NCBI RefSeq assembly: GCF_015832195.1
Contig: NC_052045.1
Span: forward strand, 5,022,001-5,086,000
Length of the DNA stretch: 64,000 bases
Origin: Motacilla alba alba
Taxonomy: Eukaryota > Chordata > Aves > Passeriformes > Motacillidae
Direction of reading: 5' to 3'
The notes beneath the pieces are model-generated. The model was not told the DNA's origin. It saw only the letters and a list, made by a program, of their open reading frames with translations, and searched no databases. The number at the start of each line of letters is the position of its first letter. Position 1 is the stretch's first letter. Position numbers and translations under genes: made by a program. Positions 49,248 through 58,585 of this stretch are shown piece by piece.

Positions 49248-51527
49248 TGAGCATTTGAAACTTTTGGAGGAACCGATCCCGGCCTTTTCCCTTTCTGCAG
49301 CTTTATTGGAACAACATGTCCCCGGCCCCAGCCACACATGGACATGGTTTCCATACTGGATGCATTTCAAATGGTCTGGGTGCTTATTTGTTCTCTCTAT
49401 CTTGCTATCCAATCCTCGTTTGCTTTGCATAATTGTGATACAAATTATCATCTAATTACAGCCCCAACCTCAGCAGATCAAATGTAAACCGAGGCACTTC
49501 CATCTCAAAAAGCGACATCCGATGCTCCCTCTATGCCTTTGGCTTCTCCAATAGATGGATTAAATTTGGGTGAAACCAGAGAGTAAACTGCACTTTGATT
49601 AAAAATATTATTGCCAGATATTTTGTCTCCTTGGATTTTAAATCCACCCCTGTGTCTGAGCACCAAGCCCATCCCACGTCCTGGCGCTGGGTACGGACAC
49701 GGCACCTCTGGGATGGCGGATTTTACATGGCGAGTGCTATAAACAGGCTCAGATATTCCCAAATAACTTCAAACTCCTCTTGCGAAAGGTCAAATGACTA
49801 ATAGCTGAGATTGTTCAGCAAGTTTCATCTTCTTAAAAAAACCCTTTGTTTTTCTCCCTGTTCCCATTTAAAAATAGCACGGTAATCCTGAGGTGCTGTT
49901 TGTATTTGCCCACTAAGTCCAAAGAATTGTGAACTTAGAAATGGCCACGAGTTTTCCTATAATATTTGTGGCAAGAAATACAAAGCAGTACGTGATGGAA
50001 TTGTATTGACAGGCACATGGGCTTGCTTGAAATATCGACCTCAGTTTTCCCAGTTTCACATTTAATAAATCATATTGATTAATCTGATTTATTCTCTCGA
50101 GTTCTGCCACTCACCCCCTGTTAGTGGCTGTTTTACAAAGGACGCTGCGAGTGTAGAGTGCAGGTTAGCTGCTTTTTGGGGCACATTAATTTTAATATCT
50201 TGACAAACCCATCTATTTTATAGTGTGAGTGAATCAGCTGAGTCACCGTTGTGGATATGGAAAATATTCCTATGCCAGAAGGGCCAGGGAGCCCGGTCTG
50301 CTCTGAGGTGGCCTTGGTGGCACATGACTGCTTGAAAACACCACCCAAATCCTTTTTATTTCTTAGACTTTATTTCTTTCCTTTTGGAAGGATAAAAGCT
50401 GGAGGTGAAGGAAAAGAAAATGGAAATAACCCTCAGATAACCTGGATCAAGCAGCTGCTCTCATGCCATGCTGACCTCTCACAGAGACAAATTGATATTT
50501 CTGAATCTGCCTGATGAGCACCCTCCCAAAGTGTGGCACCCTTGGGACACACTCAGACCTTGCAGGGACCAGGCTCTGGGTGTGTTTTCCACGTGGCTGC
50601 AAGGAGGGAGGGCGGTGAAACCTGGGATCCTACGGGACCCACGGAGGCACTTTGAGATCGAGCTCAATTCCACTGGAACCTGCCGAGCATCATTCCTGGT
50701 AGAGCAAATCACTGCACCAAAAATATCTCTCCCAGTCATTATCAGTCACATTTTTAACCAGACACTGATTTACTGGATTACAGCTCATGGCCAGCAACTC
50801 TGGAATATCTTATGCAACCGCAAATATTTGGAAAATTGGAAGTTCCCCGTTGCACAAATCCGTGACTGATCAGGAAGAGCCTTCCAGCTCCCCAGGAGTA
50901 CAACCACATGTGGGGGCCGGGCCGTGGTCACTCAGCTGGACAGAGCCTGGCCAGGGCCAGCAGTGGACTTGCCACGGGAATTCAGTCACCACCAATGTTG
51001 GAAATAAGGACTCCCAAGGAAAAAAAAAAAGCTTTTTCTTTTTTAATAAAAATAGTGAGATAAACTGCTAAGAAACAGCCCGAGAAAGCGGGTTTGTTCA
51101 TTTTTACAGTTGTACAGACCATTTATCACAATCCCCTGTTTCATACTGGCATCACTGGGGGCTCTGTGAACACCCACATCAAGAAAATTAGGGAAACCAA
51201 TGTTGTCTGAATTTTATCAAAGTCTCATGAAACTAAAAGTGTGATTTTTGTTAATTTAGCAGCTCTTGATATTGCTTGTTGTGGTCTGAATTTGTTATCT
51301 GTTAAGGATGAAAATAAAATTAAAACTCTGGTATCAGTTTTGATTCCTAAGCCTGTGCCTAACCCCTCTATATTGTGTGTTGTGCTTGAAAATATAGGAT
51401 TAATCCCAAAATAGGGCTAGTCCCAAACAAGCCTTATTTTCCAATCTCTGCCATCTATCAAGTGATAAATTTGACTGTAGGTAGAGACTGAACATCAATC
51501 AAATGAAGAATAAAACCTGTGTCCTGA

Positions 51528-51533
51528 TTTATT
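51528..51533 (-). terminator. Candidate TBX22 polyadenylation signal
   Basis: A minus-strand AATAAA lies about 1.05 kb after the TBX22 stop. It is the only perfect hexamer I found between the stop and that point, and T-rich/GT-containing sequence follows on the minus strand. Confidence 0.35.
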
Positions 51534-52579
51534 GTGAGTTACATGGCACCCTCGGGAGCTGGAGATTATTTACAGGAATAACAAGAAAATCCACAGGTTA
51601 CAAGAAAACAAACAGGAATTTTGGAAGGAATTAAAAATCTCATATTCCAGGACCTGTAGAGTTGTAATTCTCCATAAATGATCCGTGTTCTCTGTGGGAC
51701 TGAGCCAGGAACATCCCTGCCCCCTCCTTTGGGCAAGGCTGGATGAGATCCCATGTGGATCTTCTGTGTCCCCTGGGGCTGAGAGCTCTGGGTCAAAGGA
51801 TTGTCCTGCAGGACTCCTGGGGGTGTTTCATCCCATGCAACTCTCTGAGATGCATCCTCCATGTCCCCAGCATGGATCCATCTCACCACAGGAGAGATGT
51901 GTGACCCCATCCTGTCCTTCCCACCACACCATCGATGCTGGTGCCACCTCTGCAGCTTCTCACCCCATCCATCCTTTGTCCTGCCTTTCTTCACCGTGGC
52001 AGCAGATACTTGGATTTAAGGTACTTGGATTTATGTCCCCACCCTGATAACAGAGGCATCTGGGTCTTGGAGAATGAGGGACTTTTATGTCATTAATTAA
52101 GACCCATTAGAGCCAAGAGAACGTCAGAACAAGCTCGAGTGCTTGGTCAGATGTGGCTCCTTTGCCAAGTCCAGGTCCTGGATAGTCCCTTTGAAATTAG
52201 GGATAAAACTTGAGTGGGTGAGCAGCAGCTCCCCAGGGCTCTGAGCTAACTAAAGGCAAGCAAGAGAGAGAAAACAGAGCTGTAGAAATACAGACATCAG
52301 TGTCCCCACTTGGGAGTGCAAATAGTAGAAAGGTGACCGACAGTTTGCTCTTAACCTACAACTGTGACATAAATGTGGCCAAAAGGTACCACCTCAGGGT
52401 CATCTCATCCTCCACCCTCCCAACAACACAAGACTTCTGTCCACAAAATAAAAGGATTAAATGCCTGCCCATCCTGCTCCTGTACCATGCAGTGTTTCAA
52501 AGTCAGTAACTAACGAGCCCCTGGCTATGAAAGAAGGAAGGACTTGCTTTACAGAGCTCAGAAATATTCTCTGATCCCA

Positions 52580-53175
52580 CTAAAGGCAGTGGTTAATTGT
52601 GGGGTGCCAGCTGGAGTGATTGCATCTGCTGTCCCTCAAAGCAGCCGGAATGCTGTCACTCACTTTGAAATGCCCTGCTGCATTCATCAGTCTGGATGGC
52701 ACAGAGAAGTTATAACCATACAAGCCATATGGAGGATGTAAAGAACAATTAAGTGCTTCCCGAGCAATGGGACTTGATGGGAAAATGTTTCCAGATGCAT
52801 GTAATCCATACAGCATTTGACCAGCAGGACCGGGGGCTTGTAGGCACTGAGTGTTTAAGTCTTCGGCTTTGGCGTTTTTCAGGGAAGACAGTTTGGGCAC
52901 ATCCACCATGAAGTGGGGTAAAAGATGTGGGTTGGTGGCTCCCAGTTTTTCGTGGCCCGGAAGGAGGAGCGCCTGTTGTCTCAAGAAGCTCGTAGGGCAG
53001 ATCTTGTAGTAGAGGGGCACGTTGAGGGGGTGCAGGAAGCTCTCGGGGCACGACATGCCCAGGTTGCTCGCGGGCAAGTGAAGCGTGGGAGGGGAGCACG
53101 ATGGAGAGAGCAGGGGGTTCAGAGGAGAGGGGGTCCCACCGCTGGAGGCCACTGGAGAAGAGCTGGAGCTCCCAC
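52580..53175 (-). CDS. TBX22: TBX22 coding exon 8 and stop
   Basis: The exon completes Gly285 and encodes residues 286-482, then TAG. It is serine-, proline- and leucine-rich and carries the family's C-terminal effector region, with patches recognisable as TBX22 ([29 protein letters not shown] end). The acceptor is cctttccag. Confidence 0.95.
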
Positions 53176-56100
53176 CTGGAAAGGAAAACAGAAATCATCC
53201 AGGCTGGGCTAACTGGTGTCCACAGCCAAGCAATCCTTGGAGGACTCCTGCTCCTGCTCCAGGTCTCCCTGCTGCCGGTGGCCATCCAAGCACGAACCTG
53301 CTCCGAAGACCAGCTCCTGGAAAATGGGAAGATCTATCCATAAATGGTTATTGCTAGCTAGTATTTATCTAAGAACAATATTTATACACATCCAATCCCA
53401 TTCCTGGGACTGGGATCATGGTAAATGCAGCTCCACACACACCTGGATCCGTACCTGGCTGCACGACCGATAACCCTCCCCTGCTGTACCCACACCATTG
53501 CCATTTCAGGCTCCCTGTTTTTCATGCAAATTCCAGACAGCTTTTTTCCCCTTGGATATAAGAACAAAAAAGCATATTCAGCCTGATGGAGAATTTTTTT
53601 GTACCTTCCTGCTCACAGGAATTGACTCATTTCACTTGGCTTCCCAAGCAATTTGAAACATTCCCCTGAATGCTATCGGTGTCTCCAGAAATTCAAACTC
53701 ACAAGTCATGTGAACGTCCTCTTTTCTGGAAGGGATGAATGAACACTTTCAGAATTTGGGAGAAAAGCAACCCCAAGGAGTAAAAATGAAGCAGGGACGG
53801 GAGGGCTGCTCCGAGGTGGGAACGGTGCTGGGAGCAGCCGGCCCTGGTGCTGCACAGATGCTGGTTTCATCTCCTGCCTGTGGAGAGCCAAATGTCTGCT
53901 GCACACTCATTACCAAATTCTTCCAGAGGGTTTTCCCCTCCCCCCTCTTTATTTTAATTTCTTACCAAAATCACTGGGAAAGGACGAAAGGGAATGTGGA
54001 TCTGTTTGTGCTACTATTTACATTCAATTCCTACCAATACAATGCCTGGCTGGGATCTGATCCGAGCTGACACGCAACCAGCGACCCAAAATCAGCTGTA
54101 AAACTGAACCACAGCTGCTGGTATAGCAAATCTTAAAAAAAAAAAACAACACTAAAAACACAAAGATATTGAATGGGATGCAAATTAATTTCCAAACTCC
54201 CAACAAGCAGAGCCTCTCACAGGCCAGCCCTTGATCACAATAATCCAGGAAGGTTCTGTGGCTTGAAGGTCTCACCCTTCCCTGCTGATGTCAGTGGCTG
54301 CTTCAGTCCTGACATCGGCAGGGCAGGATCCAGTCCTCTCTCCATGGACATATCCTGATGTCCTCCAAGGCTCAGGGACTTTGGGTCATGTAAAACACAG
54401 GATTGAGCTGACATTTGTGTGTGAGGCAGCAAGCAGACCCCTACGTGGCTGGATACAGCAGAGCAAAGCAGGGTCAGTATCTGCTGCACAGAGCAAATAA
54501 TATCACATCCCGAGCAATAATCCCACCCAAATGCCACAGCAAGTTTGGGAATGGGGATTGCAGCAGAAAGAAATGATGGAGCAGATCAATGAGCAGGTGT
54601 TTTGTGCCCTTTCTGTTAGGCTTAAAAATAAAAATTCTACACCAATTTTTTCTTCAGCATGTTGATCATAATTCCTTTTAATTTACCTGCTGGTTTTAGA
54701 GCTTTGGGATTTTAGTTTTATGGCTTTTCTTCAGAAGTATATTTTATTGGTAGTAGAACTGCAGATTTTGTTATATTTATATTAGTCCAGGAATTCTGTC
54801 CTGAAAAAAATACCAAATACATTAAACAAGAAAAAAAATCCAAAAATCCCAGGTAGCTGTAATATTATATGCTCAATAATATTTTAGCGTCCTTAACATT
54901 GCAGCTGCTGTTGTTTCATTCCTCATGCAGCTCATCCACCTCCTCCTCTCCCCCGGCAAACGGGCTCAAAAGGAGCTTTTTGCATAAGATATTTTCTAAA
55001 AATAAAATGAATAAAAAACCTATTAATAATACTAAGAAAGCTGCTGCTACTACCACCACCAATTAATGATAATAATTTTAGTTCTCTTTACAACTGATAA
55101 ACCTCTTCATTTCTCCCGAATCTGATTTCTTTGTGCCCGCATTTCTACGCCTGCAGAACATGAATTTTTGCTGCGACTTTGGCAGCATTTCCCGGCTGAC
55201 ACGGGGGTGACTTGGTGTGTCCCAAGACTTTGAAGAGTCCCTGACATAAACGAGAATTTAACTCGCGACTTTAAACTTTAAACTTGGAGGGCTCCAAAGT
55301 GCAAACGAGCTGTTAGTTTTTTCCCTTCGGCGCTATGAACAATCTGTTTCCAAATATTACTTTCTGAAGCCGTTTTTCCGGGAAAGGGCTGTAAAGGACC
55401 GGTTGCTCTTGTCAGGATGAAGGAGAGCATTTCCCCCGATTTTTTTCCTCCTCTTCTCCGCACTTCTGTGCGACTGCTGCATCCTAAACACCAGATAATT
55501 TTATTTTCTGTTGCATAACGCGTTTGTCGGCGCAGAAGCTGCCGCAGCAGAAAGCACGGGCGGTCACCACTACCACGTTTGTAGTTGATATTCCCAACCC
55601 GGTTGGAAGCAATTAGTGTAACAGGATCAAAGCCGGAACAACCCGACTCCAAATTAGCCTCCTGCACACTCAGATATTTTTTTCCTGCCCATCTAACTCT
55701 GGTTTCAGCCGGGGGCTGAAGCAGCCCGCGCCCTCACCCTCTTCTTCCCGGCTTCTCGCATCCACTTTCACAGGAGTTTTATCCCAACCAAAGCGGAATT
55801 AAGTCCCCCAAGAGCAGGGATTCGTTTCCTGGGCGCACCTCGTTGTCTTTGATGGTTCGAGCCGCCCCAGCAGCCCCGCGGGAGCTCGGGGCGTGCGGCC
55901 GGGAGAGGCGGCGAGCGGGATTCACTTACCCTGGCTGTCTGCGCCGAAAGCCTTGAAGTCCAGGGCGAGGGGGGGTCTCCAGGGGTAGGTCTCCAGGAGC
56001 CCGTCCAGGACCCCCCTGCGGGGCGAGAGCGCCTTGAACACAGCCGCGGGGCCGGCGGGCGCGGGGGGCGGCGGGGGGCGGCCCCGGCCCTTACCTGTTC

Positions 56101-57970
56101 CTGCCGGGGTCCCGAAAACCTTTGGCGAAGGGATTCCTGTCGATCTTCAGCTTCGTGATCTTCAGGGTGAAAGCGAAGGGGTTATTAGGGAGCGGGGCGG
56201 GCTGGGAGAGGCGGCCGCGGCCATCGGGGCTCTCCATCCTGGCTCCCGGTACCGCCGGGGCTCTCCATCCCCGCCTCGGCTCCCGGTACCGCCGGGGCTC
56301 TCCATCCCCGCCTCGGCTCCCGGTACCGCCGGGGCTCTCCATCCCCCCCTCGGCTCCCGGTACCGCCGGGGCTCTCCATCCCCGCCTCGGCTCCCGGTAC
56401 CTGCTGGTTCTGGTAGGCCGTGACGGTGGTGAACTCGGTCTCCTGGAAGGAGAAGGTCTGCACCCCCTCGGCCGGCAGCGACTGGATCTGCGCTAGATCG
56501 AAGCGAGAATCCTGGGCGATAACGTGGACGCGGGGCTTGTACTTGTGCATGGACTGCAGGATGATCTGTGCGGGGGACAGGCGGCTGAGCCCCCCGGAGG
56601 GAGAAGGGCAGGAAGAAAACCCGAGGCGATGCTCAGGAAGGACCCAGCCCTGAGCCCCAAGGCAGGAGGGAGCGGCCCTCGCCCTCCCGGCGCTGCCCCT
56701 CGGATGATGCTCCGCACCCCGGGGCGATGCTCTGCCCCTCCCCGGCCCCCCCGGCGGGGCTGCCCCACACCTACGTGTCCCTTGTCGTCCATCTCGTTGT
56801 TGGTGAGCTTCACGCGGTCGAAGCTGATGATTTGCCTCATCCAGGTCTCCCCCGAGCAGGGGGAGTCGGGGTGGATGTAGAGGCGCGGGGTGATGCAGGA
56901 ATGGTCCGTGTTCCCCGCCACCATCCACTGCGAGCTGTGATAGACGTACCTGGCCCGGGCCGGGCCGCGTCAGCCGCCGGGAGCCCGTCCCCACCTGCCC
57001 CCCGCACCTCTAGATTCTACAGGTGAGTGCCCCCAGCACCCCTGTGTGACCCCCGCGTCCCGCTCGGGTCGCAGATCGCGGCCACCAGGGCAGGACGGGT
57101 CCCGCGGGGGTGTGGGGGTCCCGCCCGTCCCCCCCGTACCTGTATCGTTTGGAGTCCACGGGCACGACGTCGATGGCGATGTAATATTGCTGCAGCGGCT
57201 CCAGCCCCTTCACCTTCACCCGGACCGACGGGAACATCCTCCTGCGGGCACAGGGACAGCGGCTGAGCGAGAGCGGCCGCCCGCGGCGCCGAAAGGGGCT
57301 GCGGAACTGGGAACGGGCGTCGGGAGGAAGGAAAGTGGAACTCAACGAAAACAGCGGGAAAAGGGGCGAGCAAAGTGGGATATTTCAATAGAACAGAGGA
57401 AACCGAGACAACGAAACAAAACAAAAATAAAAAAGCCCAAGAAATAACACTGTCCCCCACCAAAAAAAAAAAAAAAAAAAAAAAAGAAAAAGAAAAAAAA
57501 AAAAAGAAAAAAAAAGAAAGTAAAAATAGGGGGAAAAAAAGGCAAAAGGGAAGAAAAAGAAAACCAAAACGGAAAAGCAAAGCCCGAGCGAGGCGGCGGG
57601 GGCCGGCCGGTACCTGCCGGCCTTGGTGATGATCATCTCGGTGCCGATGTCGTGGAACCTCCTCCAGAGCTCGGAGCCCTGCAGCTCCACCTGCACCCCG
57701 CCCGGCCGGCTCTCGGCACCGGCCTTGGGCCGCTTCTCTGCGGGGAACACAAAGGGCAGGGGGCGGCTCGGGAGGCTGCCGGGGCCGGGGGCCACCCTCG
57801 CCGCCCGCCGCGCCGGGCTCCCTCCGGTACCCACCCGCCTCCGGGGCTCTGCGAGCCGGCCGGCAGCCGGGGCCGGGCTCCTCATCGCGACCCTCCGGCA
57901 CCTTCCTCTTGGCCGAGCGTCCCACCAGGGCTTCCACCGAGAAGGCGTGAGCCCGGGAGCTGAGCGCCAT
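52580..57970 (-). CDS. TBX22: TBX22, T-box transcription factor (eight coding exons, 482 aa)
   Basis: TBX22 is a nuclear T-box protein, mainly a repressor, needed for palate and tongue-frenulum development. Human loss causes X-linked cleft palate with ankyloglossia. Exons (minus strand, 5' to 3') are 57835-57970, 57614-57737, 57140-57241, 56775-56949, 56401-56565, 56095-56159, 55930-56015 and 52580-53175. They join in frame to 1449 nt. The N-terminus has an eh1-like Groucho-binding motif, FSVEALV (residues 10-16), and a basic AKRK (20-23). The T-box spans about residues 63-260, with [20 protein letters not shown], the [12 protein letters not shown] and [11 protein letters not shown] blocks, and TAYQNQQITKLKI followed by NPFAKGFRD. 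The C-terminus is TBX22-specific ([23 protein letters not shown]-like block, [12 protein letters not shown], final INHCL). The human protein is about 520 aa. The difference lies mainly in the linker before the T-box. TBX15/TBX18 are excluded by the C-terminus. The start is in good context (G at -3 and +4). Confidence 0.95.
53176..55929 (-). other. TBX22 intron 7
   Basis: This is the only long TBX22 intron (2754 bp), with no CR1 copy and no recognisable exon inside. It contains A-rich runs near 54135 and 54830 and a mixed trinucleotide patch at about 55035-55080. The part next to exon 7 (55200-55929) is CpG-rich and may be regulatory. Confidence 0.6.
55930..56015 (-). CDS. TBX22: TBX22 coding exon 7
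   Basis: The exon completes Arg256 and encodes residues 257-284 ([14 protein letters not shown] to GADSQ) and one base of Gly285. The acceptor is tcgccccgcag and the donor G|GTAAGT. Confidence 0.92.
56095..56159 (-). CDS. TBX22: TBX22 coding exon 6
   Basis: The exon encodes residues 235-255 ([21 protein letters not shown]) and two bases of Arg256, the C-terminal helix of the T-box that inserts into the minor groove. The acceptor is the rare AAG form (caccctgaag|ATC), and the donor CAG|GTAAGG is strong. Confidence 0.93.
56225..56400. repeat. 37-bp minisatellite in TBX22 intron 5
   Basis: Five head-to-tail units (four of 37 bp, near-identical, and one shortened to about 30 bp) contain 'ggctcccggtaccgccgg' and 'ctctccatccccgcctcgg'. 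In gene orientation the array starts at the exon 5 splice donor, so every unit begins GTACCGGGAGCC like the true donor. The array takes up about 175 of the intron's 241 bp. Confidence 0.95.
56401..56565 (-). CDS. TBX22: TBX22 coding exon 5
   Basis: The exon encodes residues 180-234 ([16 protein letters not shown] to TVTAYQNQQ), in phase 0 at both ends. The donor, CAG|GTACCG, is the first base pairs of a 37-bp minisatellite that fills most of the following intron. Confidence 0.95.
56775..56949 (-). CDS. TBX22: TBX22 coding exon 4
   Basis: The exon encodes the rest of Arg121 and residues 122-179 ([16 protein letters not shown] to NNEMDDKGH), the centre of the DNA-binding fold including the GETWMRQ signature. 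The acceptor is gggccag and the donor CAC|GTAGGT. Confidence 0.95.
57140..57241 (-). CDS. TBX22: TBX22 coding exon 3
   Basis: The exon completes Arg87 and encodes residues 88-120 ([15 protein letters not shown] to VDSKRY) plus two bases of Arg121. The acceptor is gtgcccgcag and the donor CAG|GTACGG. Confidence 0.95.
57455..57545. repeat. Poly-A/purine tract in TBX22 intron 2
   Basis: About 85 bp on the plus strand consist of A with scattered G (T with scattered C in the gene's sense). It starts after a CCCCCACC stretch and lies 210-300 bp upstream of the exon 3 acceptor. Confidence 0.92.
57614..57737 (-). CDS. TBX22: TBX22 coding exon 2
   Basis: The exon completes Glu46 and encodes residues 47-86 plus two bases of Arg87. 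It opens the T-box ([23 protein letters not shown]). The acceptor is ttccccgcag and the donor CAG|GTACCG. Confidence 0.93.
57835..57970 (-). CDS. TBX22: TBX22 coding exon 1
   Basis: The exon encodes residues 1-45 and the first base of residue 46, including the eh1-like FSVEALV motif and a basic cluster. The donor is G|GTGGGT. A nearby GTACC would give the wrong phase, so GTGGGT was chosen. Confidence 0.85.
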
Positions 57971-58410
57971 CCCCCCCGGGCTGCCAGGGGTCCCCCCGGG
58001 CGGCAGCGGGGCTCAGGCGGGCGGCGGCGGCTCCATCCCGGCCGGCACCCGGCGCCCCTCGCCCGGCCGCCGCACGGCTCCCGTCGGGGGGCAGCGGCCA
58101 CGGCGAGATCCTCTTGCATCCAACTGAGTCAATAGACGGCTGCAGCCTCCTCTGTTTGTTTTGGAAACTGGTGGGAGCATAAGAAACATTGAGTGACATT
58201 TCATGGGAGTAACGGGGGGGTTGGAGGGGGAGGGAGGGGAGAGCCACAGGGGTGGGGGGGAGAGGGGGAAGAGGAGCCGGCCCCGTCTAGGATCAATAAA
58301 AGAGTTACTGTTCTCCATTAAATTGTAAAACTCAAAGAAATTTGACATAATTGCACACTAGGGGCCACTTTTCCAACAAAAGTGCAAATAACGTTTAACC
58401 AGAACCAGCG
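57971..58410 (-). promoter_or_regulatory. TBX22 5' flank / 5'UTR and promoter region
   Basis: In gene orientation this precedes the start codon. It goes from CpG-rich (57971-58110) to mixed sequence with G runs at 58214-58275. No TATA box is obvious at a fixed distance. A CTCF-like stretch (cacactaggggccac, 58354-58368) is one mismatch from the core. The transcription start cannot be set. Confidence 0.4.
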
Positions 58411-58585
58411 CGAAAGGGAAAAAGAAAAAAGGAAAAAGAAAGGGGGAAAAAGAGAGAAAGGAGAAAGATTAACAGAAAAGGAGAAAAAAGAGGAAAGGGT
58501 GGAAAAAGAAAGAAAAAGGTAGGGAAAGATAAATAAAAGGGAGGGAAAGTACAAGAGGGAAAAGGGGGATAGCAGAGAAGGGAGC
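58410..58585. repeat. Homopurine/homopyrimidine tract upstream of TBX22
   Basis: About 175 bp of almost pure A/G lie on the plus strand (GGAAAAAG, GAGAAAGG and similar), interrupted by fewer than ten pyrimidines. The tract begins about 440 bp 5' of the TBX22 start codon. Such tracts can form triplex (H-DNA) structures. Confidence 0.9.

Larger units (their letters stand above)
34906..51500. other. Intergenic region between CHMP1B and TBX22 3' ends
   Basis: I see no gene. The stretch holds simple repeats, a 31-bp minisatellite and three CR1 copies (listed separately). The rest is AT-rich DNA without recognisable exons. Because TBX22 is a developmental gene, long-range enhancers are plausible here, but no single-sequence evidence identifies them. 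Confidence 0.5.

Noticed and set aside
52749..53285. 178-codon minus-strand frame overlapping TBX22 exon 8
   Set aside because: Shadow frame of exon 8; the other frame matches the TBX22 C-terminus and joins in phase with exon 7.
57017..57970. 317-codon minus-strand open frame containing the TBX22 start
   Set aside because: It reads through introns 1 and 2, giving poly-Phe/Leu from the T-rich tract; splicing after residue 45 gives the real protein.
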